Positions 16,374-23,963 of a DNA stretch of 64,000 nucleotides are shown one piece after another. Under the pieces are notes generated by a model. The model did not search any database. It was not told the origin of the DNA and worked only from the letters and a program-made list of their open reading frames with translations. The position numbers and the translations under genes were made by a program. This DNA comes from Halogeometricum limi (lineage in GTDB: Archaea; Halobacteriota; Halobacteria; Halobacteriales; Haloferacaceae): assembly GCF_900115785.1 (NCBI RefSeq), contig NZ_FOYS01000006.1, positions 1 to 64,000 of the forward strand, in the 5' to 3' direction. Numbering within the stretch: the first letter of the stretch is position 1; the number at the start of each line of letters is the position of its first letter.

Positions 16374-17486
16374 TCAGTTCATCGTCGTGTTGGAGTCGCC
16401 GCTGACGCCGTCCGTCGCCGCCGTCTTGTTCGTGACGCTCGCGGTGAACGAACTGTTGACCACGGTGACCGCGGGGTGGTTCGCGGAGATGGTCTGGAGA
16501 CTCGGGTAGTGCAGCGACGCGGCCGACCCCGCGCCGGGTTGGTCGGTGAGGTCCGGATAGCCGTCCTCGCCGTTCATCACCAGCGCCGAGTTTCCGCTCG
16601 CGTCCTGCGTGAGGTTGAGGTGGTCCACGAACGTCGACTGCTCGCCCTGCCAGTCGGCCGTCGTCAACTCCCGCCGGGTCGTCGTCGTGTCGCTGAAGTT
16701 CCCGTACTCCGTGTACTGGGCGGACCCGCCGACAACGTTTCCGTTGCCGTCGGTCTTGTTGTTGATGCCGAGAAGCACGATGGTGTAGCGGAGGTTCACC
16801 GTCACCTCGCCCGTCTCGCCGTCAGTCTCCTCGTTCACCACGTCGGTGGAGTCGGCCGCGCCGTAGTACCCCGCGTCCATCCCGGGGTAGTTGTTCTGGG
16901 GACCGTGTCCGACGACGACGTTCCCGCCCTCCTCGTACTGCGAGGCGCTTCCGATGGAGTTGCCCTCGAGGTACGACTGCTGGGAGGCGACCGCGTTCGA
17001 CCAGTTCCAGTTCGCGTAGTCGGGACGGCCCTGCCCGTCGAATAGCTTGATCGTCGCTCCCTCGATGTTCGGGTCGTCGTTCCCGCGCGAGAGTATCTCG
17101 TCTCGGACCGCGGTCGGCGACAGGTCGACCGTCAGCTTTCCGGACTCGCCGGGCGCTTGGACGAGATTTCCGTTCCCGTCGAACGACTCCTCGGTCAGCC
17201 ACGGCGTCGCGCGGAAGACGGGCCACCAGTCGCCGCTCTCGTCCTGCGCCTCGACGAGGAAGTGCACCTTTCCGACGGGGTCGTCGAAGCCCTCCCAGTC
17301 CACGGTGAACTGCGGGGAGATTCCGACCTCGTTCACCTCACCGTCGTTCGTCGTCGCCGACACGTTGCTCGAGTTTATCTCGACGTGCGACGTCGCCGAC
17401 GCGCTACCGGACGCCAGCGTCAGTCCTGCACCCGCGATACCTACCGCACCGATTCCTTTCACGAAGGTTCGTCGTCCAAAGTTCAT
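16374..17486 (-). CDS. Tat-exported protein of unknown function
   Basis: A 370-residue protein with a twin-arginine signal (RRTFVKGIGAVGIAGAGLTL, beginning at residue 5), hydrophobic core and ASA cleavage region near residue 33. The mature part is Asn/Thr/Asp-rich with beta-type segments and a long middle that mentions no known catalytic motif. It starts at MNFGRRTF because the codons before it give a non-signal extension. Neighbours are a lipoprotein gene and, downstream on the other side, the paa operon end. Surface adhesion or binding is possible but unsupported. Confidence 0.65.
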   Translation of the reverse strand: MNFGRRTFVKGIGAVGIAGAGLTLASGSASATSHVEINSSNVSATTNDGEVNEVGISPQFTVDWEGFDDPVGKVHFLVEAQDESGDWWPVFRATPWLTEESFDGNGNLVQAPGESGKLTVDLSPTAVRDEILSRGNDDPNIEGATIKLFDGQGRPDYANWNWSNAVASQQSYLEGNSIGSASQYEEGGNVVVGHGPQNNYPGMDAGYYGAADSTDVVNEETDGETGEVTVNLRYTIVLLGINNKTDGNGNVVGGSAQYTEYGNFSDTTTTRRELTTADWQGEQSTFVDHLNLTQDASGNSALVMNGEDGYPDLTDQPGAGSAASLHYPSLQTISANHPAVTVVNSSFTASVTNKTAATDGVSGDSNTTMN

Positions 17487-17731
17487 TGTGTGTCCCACCG
17501 AGTTGCCTACCTCGGTTGCTCGAACCACCGGACGACTATCACTAAACTATCAGTTTGCTAACGTGCGCTCAACCGGTCGTTCAGGCGTTTCAGAGCCGAT
17601 ACTACCCAATGTCCCGAACGAGTTAGCTGGCTCGTACGTTCGGCTCAACGACTACTTATGCGGACGAATCGACTCGTTTCGCAGAAATATCCGACAGCTC
17701 TTCGAACGACGGCACTCGATTCGGAAACGAC

Positions 17732-17899
17732 TCAGCCGAACTTCTCGAACGGTTCCTGACAGTCGTTGCAGTAGTGCATCGACCGGCAGAGTCCGGGTCC
17801 TTTCGGGTGTTCGCGCTCGGTGTTCGTGCCGTCGCAGTACGGACACGCGGCCGTCTCGTCCTTTCCGCTGGTGTCGACGCTGGGGTCGAGTCCTCGCAT
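17732..17899 (-). CDS. Zinc-ribbon half of a split PaaD
   Basis: A 55-residue protein with CPYC at residues 19-22 and CNDC at 44-47, ending EPFEKFG. This is the C-terminal zinc ribbon of bacterial PaaD, which has a CPxC, then a CRDCLEPF-like ending. Here it is a separate gene, starting 2 nt after the stop of the DUF59 half. Both products together should do what a single PaaD does: help assemble or insert metal into the PaaABC phenylacetyl-CoA epoxidase. It is the last gene of the paaABCD operon. Confidence 0.75.
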   Translation of the reverse strand: MRGLDPSVDTSGKDETAACPYCDGTNTEREHPKGPGLCRSMHYCNDCQEPFEKFG

Positions 17900-17901
17900 G
17901 G

Positions 17902-18324
17902 TCAGATACTCAGTCCGAACTCGCGGAGGTCTTCTCTGCCCGTCTCGGTCACCATCTCGACGGACCAGGCGGGACTCCAGACGAGGTTGAGCAGCACCGA
18001 TTCGACGCCCTCGACGGCCAGAACCGCCTTGCGGATGTCGTCTCGGAGCATGTCGCGCGCGGGACACCCGGTGTAGGTGAGCGTCATGTCGATGCGCGCC
18101 TCGCCCGTCTCCGCGTCCACGCCGACGGCGTAGATGAGACCCAGGTCGACGATGCTGATGGGCATCTCGGGGTCGTCGACGGAGTAGAGCGCGTCCCACA
18201 CGTCGCGTTCGACGCCTTCTGCGCCCACGCCCGTCGCGGGGAACCCCTCGACGTAGTCTCCCTCCGCGTAGTCGGTGTACGCGCAGTACTTCGCGCCGCC
18301 CTCGCCGGTGAACTCGCTACTCAT
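17902..18324 (-). CDS. paaD: PaaD DUF59 (MIP18-like) subunit
   Basis: A 140-residue protein whose residues about 40-135 form a DUF59/MIP18 domain: DPEMPISIVDLGLIYAVGV, then LTYTGCPARDMLRDDI with the conserved Cys, and VWSPAWSVEMVTETGREDL. In PaaD of bacteria this domain precedes a zinc ribbon, which here is the next gene. The extra N-terminal 40 residues (with KYCAYTDY) are specific to this version. The start overlaps the end of paaC by 8 bp. The role is epoxidase maturation, by family analogy. Confidence 0.85.
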   Translation of the reverse strand: MSSEFTGEGGAKYCAYTDYAEGDYVEGFPATGVGAEGVERDVWDALYSVDDPEMPISIVDLGLIYAVGVDAETGEARIDMTLTYTGCPARDMLRDDIRKAVLAVEGVESVLLNLVWSPAWSVEMVTETGREDLREFGLSI

Positions 18325-19186
18325 CGTCGGGGTCCTTCATGAATCGGGTCGCCTCGTGCAGTTCCATCTCGCGGTACGCGCCGGTGAAGTCGTCGAACAG
18401 GACGCGCCAGTGTTCCGTGTGGTCGCCGTCGCGACCGAGGTGGTCCGGGAGTGCGTCGGCGTCGACGCTCCCGTCGTCGCTCACTGCGGGCGGGCGGAGG
18501 TCGATTCCCACGTCGGTCATCGTCTCCGTCACCGTCTCTAGCCACTCCGCGCGCATGTCGGCCAGCGTCCGCGTCCGGACGCCGAGTTCGTCGATGACCG
18601 CTTCCGCGTCGGCGGCGTCGCGCGCGGGTTCGAAGAGCGTCAACGCGTGGGGGAACAGGCGGTCCGTCGCCTCCTGCACGCGTCGGCGGCCCTCGTCCGA
18701 GGAGACGAGTCGGCGGAGCCAGTTTACGGCGTGTTCGCGGTGGTAGTCTTCCTCGCCGAGCACCTTCTCCACGCGGTCACGGATTCGGGGGTACGACGAG
18801 TCGGCGAGTGCGTGCAGTTGCAGGTGTTCGGCCTCGTCGTAGAAGTACGACCGGACGATACAGTCGGCCCAGTCGCCCTCCGCGAACGGGAGTTCCACGA
18901 GCGTCGAGTGTCTGAACGTCTCGGGGTCGCGTTCCCAGATGAGGTCGGGTTCGGTGTACCCGAAGTCCTCTAAGAGGTCGTACCAGAGTCTCGCGTGCCC
19001 GAGTTCGTCCTGCGCGATGTTGGCGATGGCGATGTCGGACTCGATGGTCGGCGCGCGCACCTGCCACTCGGTGTAGCGGTCCGCGAGGACGAACTCGTCG
19101 TCGGCCATCCGTCGAAGCAGGAGTTCGACGGCCTCGCGTTCTCGGTCGGAGAGGTCCGTCGGTCCCGAGAGCGATTCGACGGACAT
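18317..19186 (-). CDS. paaC: 1,2-phenylacetyl-CoA epoxidase subunit PaaC
   Basis: A 289-residue ferritin-like four-helix protein, the non-catalytic partner of PaaA. It keeps motifs such as NIAQDELGHARLWYDLL (about 57-73) and FYDEAEHLQLHAL, and EEDYHREHAVNWLRRL. In bacteria PaaC forms a heterodimer with PaaA and binds no diiron centre, although the helices are conserved. Its start and the paaB stop share TGATG. The C-terminal 60 residues are Asp-rich. Confidence 0.9.
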   Translation of the reverse strand: MSVESLSGPTDLSDREREAVELLLRRMADDEFVLADRYTEWQVRAPTIESDIAIANIAQDELGHARLWYDLLEDFGYTEPDLIWERDPETFRHSTLVELPFAEGDWADCIVRSYFYDEAEHLQLHALADSSYPRIRDRVEKVLGEEDYHREHAVNWLRRLVSSDEGRRRVQEATDRLFPHALTLFEPARDAADAEAVIDELGVRTRTLADMRAEWLETVTETMTDVGIDLRPPAVSDDGSVDADALPDHLGRDGDHTEHWRVLFDDFTGAYREMELHEATRFMKDPDDE

Positions 19187-19500
19187 CAGCTCTCACCTCG
19201 GTTCTTCTCGGCTTCGACCTGTTCGGTCTCGGAGTCGGCCACCTCTTCGGCGACGGCGCCGACGTTGAACGTCATCGCCCACCGGTAGGACTTGTCCGTC
19301 GTCCCGCCGAACTTGGCGTGTTCGGCGTCGACTTCGGATATCTCGTCTTTCGGGACGACCCAGATGCTGTTGGTCGGCTTACGGCGTGCGTGCTGAATCT
19401 GCGCGAACATCAGGGCCATCTCGCGGTCCGGCGCGTGGACGTTCCCACAGTGCTGGTGGTAGTCGCCCTTCTTGTCTTGTCTGAACACTTCCCAGATCAT
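19186..19500 (-). CDS. paaB: 1,2-phenylacetyl-CoA epoxidase subunit PaaB
   Basis: A 104-residue protein starting MIWEVFRQDKKGDYHQHCGN and containing MALMFAQIQHARRKPTNSIWVVPKDEI, the conserved body of PaaB. It is the small structural subunit that bridges PaaAC dimers. The start codon is two nucleotides after the paaA stop; the longer open frame upstream lies inside paaA and is not family-like. The tail after residue 90 is Glu-rich. Confidence 0.9.
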   Translation of the reverse strand: MIWEVFRQDKKGDYHQHCGNVHAPDREMALMFAQIQHARRKPTNSIWVVPKDEISEVDAEHAKFGGTTDKSYRWAMTFNVGAVAEEVADSETEQVEAEKNRGES

Positions 19501-19502
19501 GG

Positions 19503-20459
19503 TCAGTCCGCCGTGGCGGGCGTGGCCCCGCCGGTGTTCGCCTCGTACTCGTCCATCGTCTCGCGCACCCACTCGACGGCGTCGTGCGCCCGCTTACGCG
19601 AGTCTATCTGTCCCAAGCCGGGTTCGTACTCGTTCTTCGCTATCTGGAAGAACTCGTCCCAGTCTAAGTCGTCTTCCTCGACGACGTAGCCACCCTCGTC
19701 CTCTCGGTACTCGACGCGCGGGTACTCGGGCAGTTCGAGGCCGTACTTCTCTATCTTCGGCATGTACATATTCAAGAACGCCTGCCGAAGTTCGTCGTTG
19801 GTGTTGAGTTTCAGCCCCACCTGCGAGGAGAAGTCGTGGTGCGTGGACTTCGCGTCCGTCGGGCCGAAGAACTGGATGATGCGCGGCCACCACGTCTCGA
19901 AGGCGTCCTGCAGCATCTCCTGTTGTTTCTTCGTCCCCTGCGACAGTTCCCGGAGGATGCTCTCGCCGTGCTTGACGTGGAAACCCTCCTCGAAGCACAC
20001 TTTGTCCATCGCGTGCGCGTACGGTTCCCAGCTAGAGGACTTCAACGTCGCCTGCCGGCGCATCGCCGCGCCGTCGACGAAGAATCCGATCATCGGCGTC
20101 TCCACCCACGACTCTAGCGGGTAGTGGAAGCAGTTCAGGAACTTCCCTTTCCCCTCCGCGAGTTCGTCGAGCATCTCGTCTCGCGTCTTGATTCCGAGGT
20201 TCTCGGCGGCGCGGTACAGCAGTTGACCGTGGCCGAGTTCGTCCTGCACCTTCGCCGAGAACGCGAGCTTTCGCTCCAGACTCGGCGCTTTCCGGATGAA
20301 CGGGCGTTCGAGGTATGCGCCCATTATCTCGGAGTTGGCGTGGAACTGAATCATCCGCGTCGCCGCCTTCCGGTACTCCTCCGGCATGTCGTCTTTCGGG
20401 GAGAACTGTCTCGGTCCCGCCCGTTCCTTCACGGTGTCGAGGTCCATCTCTATCATCAT
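19503..20459 (-). CDS. paaA: 1,2-phenylacetyl-CoA epoxidase catalytic subunit PaaA
   Basis: A 318-residue diiron oxygenase subunit. Ligand candidates follow the PaaA pattern: Glu44 (FHANSEIMG), Glu74 and His77 (QDELGHGQ), Asp129 region (FFVDGAA), and Glu158 with His161 (FEEGFHVKHG). With PaaBC it converts phenylacetyl-CoA to the 1,2-epoxide using O2 and reducing power; the reductase PaaE is not in this operon. It is the first gene, and the order paaA-B-C-D with 1-8 bp overlaps or 2 bp gaps implies one transcript. Two ATGs (20459, 20456) are possible. Confidence 0.92.
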   Translation of the reverse strand: MMIEMDLDTVKERAGPRQFSPKDDMPEEYRKAATRMIQFHANSEIMGAYLERPFIRKAPSLERKLAFSAKVQDELGHGQLLYRAAENLGIKTRDEMLDELAEGKGKFLNCFHYPLESWVETPMIGFFVDGAAMRRQATLKSSSWEPYAHAMDKVCFEEGFHVKHGESILRELSQGTKKQQEMLQDAFETWWPRIIQFFGPTDAKSTHHDFSSQVGLKLNTNDELRQAFLNMYMPKIEKYGLELPEYPRVEYREDEGGYVVEEDDLDWDEFFQIAKNEYEPGLGQIDSRKRAHDAVEWVRETMDEYEANTGGATPATAD

Positions 20460-20535
20460 CTATCATCGATTACCACTTACCCATTAGCCCGTCCATAGAC
20501 TGGCTTTATATTATCGCGCGTGTTTCTACCTACAC
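20460..20535. promoter_or_regulatory. Divergent paaA / HTH_10 regulator promoter region
   Basis: The 76 bp between the two start codons hold one AT-rich box, GGCTTTATATTATCGCG (about 20502-20518), usable in both directions. For the regulator it lies 25 bp before the GTG start. For paaA it is about 50 bp away, and a four-codon mini-ORF (ATG GGT AAG TGG stop, 20470-20484) lies between box and paaA start. The arrangement fits control of the operon by the divergent regulator. Confidence 0.55.
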
Positions 20536-21174
20536 GTGATAGACGAGTGCCTCGTCGCGGAGTTCAGAATTGAGGGCGACGACTGCCCACTGGCGGCGGC
20601 GACGGAGGGTCTCGACGCGACCATCGACGCCCGCCCGCCGCAACTCCGTTCGGACGGGAACGTCCTGCTTCAGTTCTCCGCGCAACCGAGCGAGGAACTC
20701 TCCGCGACGCTGGACGCCGACGACCGGATTCGCTACCTCCACGTCACCCACGCCGACGGCCGGAGCAACTACCGCTGTCTGTCGAAGCATCCCTGCGTCG
20801 TCCACGAACTCGTCGACGAGGGCTTTCTCGTCGAGTCGATGCGCTACGAGAACGGCGGGTCGACGATGCGCGGGGCCGTCGTCGGCTACGACGTCCTCCG
20901 CGGGGTGATGGAGGCGGCGGGTCGGACCGTCGGCGTGAGCCTCCAGCGCGTCTACCCCCTCCGAACCGACGACGACGAACCCGTCGGGCGAGCGTACGAA
21001 CTCACGCCGAGACAGGAAGAGAGCGTTCGCGTCGCCGTCGAGATGGGCTACTTCGACCTCCCCCGCCCGGTCACGTCCGAGGAGGTGGCCGCGGAGTTGG
21101 GTATCTCGAAGACGGCCTTTCTCGAACGACTCCGGCGGGCGCAGGGGTCGCTGTTCGGGTCGCTGTTCGGCTGA
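20536..21174 (+). CDS. HTH_10 (Bat-type) transcriptional regulator
   Basis: A 212-residue regulator with the bacterio-opsin-activator C-terminal helix-turn-helix: LTPRQEESVRVAVEMGYFDLPR (about 153-174) followed by VTSEEVAAELGISKTAFLERLRRAQ. The N-terminal 150 residues match the ligand-sensing barrel seen in short HTH_10 proteins. The start codon is GTG, with a TATA box 25 bp before. Being divergent from paaA and in a common promoter region, it probably senses phenylacetyl-CoA or a later intermediate and regulates the operon; that is inference. Confidence 0.8.
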   Translation: MIDECLVAEFRIEGDDCPLAAATEGLDATIDARPPQLRSDGNVLLQFSAQPSEELSATLDADDRIRYLHVTHADGRSNYRCLSKHPCVVHELVDEGFLVESMRYENGGSTMRGAVVGYDVLRGVMEAAGRTVGVSLQRVYPLRTDDDEPVGRAYELTPRQEESVRVAVEMGYFDLPRPVTSEEVAAELGISKTAFLERLRRAQGSLFGSLFG

Positions 21175-21228
21175 CTCGTTCCGCCGCCTTCGCCCAACGT
21201 TTTGTACCGCCTCGTCGTAGCCGCCGCT

Positions 21229-21993
21229 ATGCGTGTCGAAGACGACGACGGCGTGCGCCGAATCACGTTCGACCGGCCGGACGTAAAGAACGCCTTCACC
21301 GGCGACGTGGCCCGCGAACTCGCCGCGGCCCTCGAAGAACTCTCCGCGGAGACGCACGACGCCGCCGTCTTGACGGGCGACGGCGACGCCTTCAGCGCCG
21401 GCGGCGACATTCAGGCCATGGCGGACAGAGACGAGACGGCCCGCGAGTCCTACCAGCGAGTCAGAGAGACGCTGGGGGCCGTCGCCGAAGCGGTGCTCAC
21501 CGCACCCGTCCCCGTCGTCGCGCGCGTCAACGGCGACGCCGTCGGCGCGGGGATGTCGCTCGTCGCCGCCTGCGACTTCGCCTACGCGGCGGACGACGCG
21601 CGGTTCGCCGCCTCGTTCGTCAACGTCGGCCTCGTCCCCGACCTGGGTGGGACGGTGACACTCCCGCGACTCGTCGGCCTCCGGGCGGCGAAGGAACTCG
21701 CGTTCACGGGCGACCTGCTATCGGCCGACAGAGCGAACGAACTCGGACTCGTGAACGACGTGGTCCCCGCCGAGGAACTCGACGCGACGGTCGGGGAGAT
21801 GGTCGAGAAACTGGCCGCGAAACCGACCGAGAGCATCGCACTGGCGAAGGAGGCAATCCACGCGAACCTCGGCCGGCCCTGGGCCGACGGGTTAGAACGC
21901 GAGGCGCAGGCGCAGACGCTGGCTTACGACACCGACGCGCACGAGGAGGGTGTGAGCGCGTTCTTGGAGGGGCGACGGCCGGACTTCGACTGA
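21229..21993 (+). CDS. paaG: Enoyl-CoA hydratase/isomerase, PaaG-like
   Basis: A 254-residue crotonase-fold protein. The oxyanion loop FSAGGDIQAM (55-64) and the helix VNGDAVGAGMSLVAACDF (100-117) are standard, but at the position of the two hydratase glutamates it reads FVNVGLVPDLGGT (130-142), with Asn132 and Asp138. In PaaG, 1,2-epoxyphenylacetyl-CoA isomerase, the single catalytic residue is an Asp in a VPDxGG motif, so an isomerase that forms the oxepin-CoA is more likely than a hydratase. It is transcribed away from the paa operon behind the regulator. Confidence 0.8.
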   Translation: MRVEDDDGVRRITFDRPDVKNAFTGDVARELAAALEELSAETHDAAVLTGDGDAFSAGGDIQAMADRDETARESYQRVRETLGAVAEAVLTAPVPVVARVNGDAVGAGMSLVAACDFAYAADDARFAASFVNVGLVPDLGGTVTLPRLVGLRAAKELAFTGDLLSADRANELGLVNDVVPAEELDATVGEMVEKLAAKPTESIALAKEAIHANLGRPWADGLEREAQAQTLAYDTDAHEEGVSAFLEGRRPDFD

Positions 21994-22004
21994 TCCCGCC
22001 GGTC

Positions 22005-22508
22005 TCAGTCCAGTTCTTCTCGAATCAGGCTGTCCTCGTCCACGTAGTATCGAACGGTCCACGGCGGGTAGTCGGCGTGTTGAGTCGCCGTCGAGTTCGG
22101 ACCGCCGGTCGGTTCGTTCACGTACGCGCCCGCGCAGTGGACAGTCGCCGTGTAGCCGTCCTGTACCTCCTCGACCGACCGGACGCTACAGGACTTCTCC
22201 GAGAGGCCGACGGTGGCGTCGGGACTCCAGAGTTCGTTGTACCGGTGCCGGAACTCGTAGGTGAGGACGTACGATTCGACGGACTCGGCCGTCGGATTCG
22301 CGGGTCGCTCCGGCGCGGACTTCGGCCCCGACGGGAAGACGGCCGTCTCGTCCGGGTACGGCGTGGTCGGCGCTTCGGTCGTCGGTGTCTCGCTCGTCGA
22401 GGTCACAGGCGAGTCCGTCGACGCCGCCGTCTGGGGACCGCCGAACGACCCGACGCACCCGGCGAGAGCGACGAGGACGACGAGACTCAGGAGGGCAGTT
22501 CTCTTCAC
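22005..22508 (-). CDS. Lipoprotein of unknown function
   Basis: A 167-residue protein with a lipobox signal MKRTALLSLVVLVALAGC (Cys18), a Thr/Ser/Pro-rich linker to about residue 65, and a C-terminal globular part (about 70-165) with two Cys (KSCSV, VHCAG) that might form a disulphide. No family recognised. It is convergent with paaG (11 bp) and sits behind the amidohydrolase gene on its own strand. Confidence 0.7.
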   Translation of the reverse strand: MKRTALLSLVVLVALAGCVGSFGGPQTAASTDSPVTSTSETPTTEAPTTPYPDETAVFPSGPKSAPERPANPTAESVESYVLTYEFRHRYNELWSPDATVGLSEKSCSVRSVEEVQDGYTATVHCAGAYVNEPTGGPNSTATQHADYPPWTVRYYVDEDSLIREELD

Positions 22509-22590
22509 GACTTCCGCTACAGGACACCGGCTGAAAGTGTCACCGGAGAGTTCGAAGCGCGCTTCAGTTTCGGCGGCCGTCTCGGACCGT

Positions 22591-23463
22591 CTACAACCCG
22601 AGGAACGACTCGGCGTTCTCCCACAGAATTTTCCGCTGGACGGCGTCGCTCGCGTCGAACACCTCGTCGAACGACTCGAACCACCGTTCGGGACGAATCA
22701 TCGGGTAGTCCGTCCCGAACATCACCTTGTCCTGCAGAACCGTCTTCGCGTAGTGGACCACCTGTTCGTCGACGTACTTCGGCAACCATCCCGAGAGGTC
22801 CATGTAGACGTTTCCCTTCTGCTGGCAGATGGCCAACTGCTCGCGCTCCCACGGAAACGCCGGGTGCGCGATGAGGATGGGCATCTCGGGGTGTTCGGCC
22901 GCCACGTCGTCGACGAGCATCGGGTTCCCGTACTTTATCTTCAGGCCGCGGCCGCCGGGCGCGCCCGCGCCGAGCGTCGAGTTGCCGCCGTGGAAGACGA
23001 CGGGCACCCCGAGGTCTTCGATGGTGTCGAACAGGTCTCGGTGCGCCTCGTCGCTCGGGTCGAACCCTTGCGCTATCTGCTGGAACTTGAAGCCCGAGAG
23101 CCCGAGGTCCTCGACGCACCGAACCGCTTCCTCGACGCAGTCGTCTTTGAGGGGGTCCACGCTGCCGAATCCGACGAAGAAGTCCGGGAACTCGTCGCGC
23201 ACCTCGGCGACGTAGTCGTTGGGAACCGGCGGATTGCCCGTGTTCGTCTCGGCGTCCCACCCGAGCAAGACGGCTCTGGCGATACCCTGTTCGTGGTACT
23301 CCTCCCGCATCGTCTCGTACTCCCACGTCTCTATCTCGGTACCGAACTTGCGCGCGGCGTCGCGCATCATCTCGCCACCCGCGTCTTCGAGGAACTCCGC
23401 CGTCGGCTGGTGGGCGTGGGTGTCCACGATTCGGGGTTCGTCCAGCATATCTCTCACTGACAT
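22591..23463 (-). CDS. Amidohydrolase-2 family metal-dependent hydrolase/decarboxylase
   Basis: A 290-residue TIM-barrel protein of the amidohydrolase-2 (ACMSD-like) family. Metal ligands: HAH at residues 16-18 (IVDTHAHQP), His in VVFHGGNS, His in LIAHPAFPWE and Asp in FGTDYPMIRPE. Members decarboxylate or hydrolyse small acids and lactones. Substrate unknown. The ATG at 23463 fits an AT-rich box (CTATTTTTC, about 23490-23498) about 30 bp upstream; a GTG start at 23541 is the alternative. It lies next to paa genes, but is not a known paa component. Confidence 0.8.
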   Translation of the reverse strand: MSVRDMLDEPRIVDTHAHQPTAEFLEDAGGEMMRDAARKFGTEIETWEYETMREEYHEQGIARAVLLGWDAETNTGNPPVPNDYVAEVRDEFPDFFVGFGSVDPLKDDCVEEAVRCVEDLGLSGFKFQQIAQGFDPSDEAHRDLFDTIEDLGVPVVFHGGNSTLGAGAPGGRGLKIKYGNPMLVDDVAAEHPEMPILIAHPAFPWEREQLAICQQKGNVYMDLSGWLPKYVDEQVVHYAKTVLQDKVMFGTDYPMIRPERWFESFDEVFDASDAVQRKILWENAESFLGL

Positions 23464-23963
23464 TAGTGATATACCGTCTTCGAGGTCGAAAAATAGCCCG
23501 GCGACGACTCGCGCCGTCGCCGACGCGTCCTCTCGCGACACTCGTCACTGAACTGCCAGTTCAAAGGCGGTTTTTCACGGTTACAAACAGTATAACGTCG
23601 CTTTTCTCGTTCGTCGACGCGTCTCGAATCTCGCTTCAGTCACTCGATTCGGAAGAAGACCCTGCGAACGCCAGCGGGAACTCCCGACTCTCGGCGGAGA
23701 CGAACGCCGCCGCGAAACTCTCACTCGGCGTAGATTCTCGCGTTCGGACGCGACCGAGTGAGGGCTCTCTCAAAGCCGCGAGAACGCGCTCGCCGAGTTT
23801 TCAGGTGCGTAACGGACCGCGCGTCCCGACAACTGGGGCATAACAAAGTCTATCTCGGGCAGATTCCTATACGAAGGCCGCATCAGCGGCGTCACGTTCC
23901 AATAGCCCCACTCTCAAGTGGCGGCGGCGGGAACGTCACGACGGGGACGGCCACCGGAGAACC
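23464..23963. other. Intergenic stretch and left border of the glycan locus
   Basis: About 500 bp without a credible gene. Near the left it has an element for the amidohydrolase promoter. At 23837-23848 it has GGCATAACAAAG on the plus strand, the promoter box found before several glycan-locus genes. A GGAG 7 bp before the ATG at 23964 could act as a ribosome binding site for a leadered message. Confidence 0.45.
23837..23848 (+). promoter_or_regulatory. CATAAC-type promoter box, GT2 gene
   Basis: GGCATAACAAAG, one of the set of similar boxes in this locus. The ATG at 23964 is about 120 bp further, so this transcript would have an untranslated leader of about 90 nt, in contrast to the leaderless genes. 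Confidence 0.45.

Noticed and set aside
15714-17045. 443-codon plus-strand frame across the lipoprotein and Tat protein genes
   Set aside because: Highly Arg-rich product without motifs; the minus strand has signal peptides and proper haloarchaeal composition.
22591-23541. Longer GTG start for the amidohydrolase gene
   Set aside because: The added 26 residues are not family-like, and a promoter box fits the ATG at 23463.
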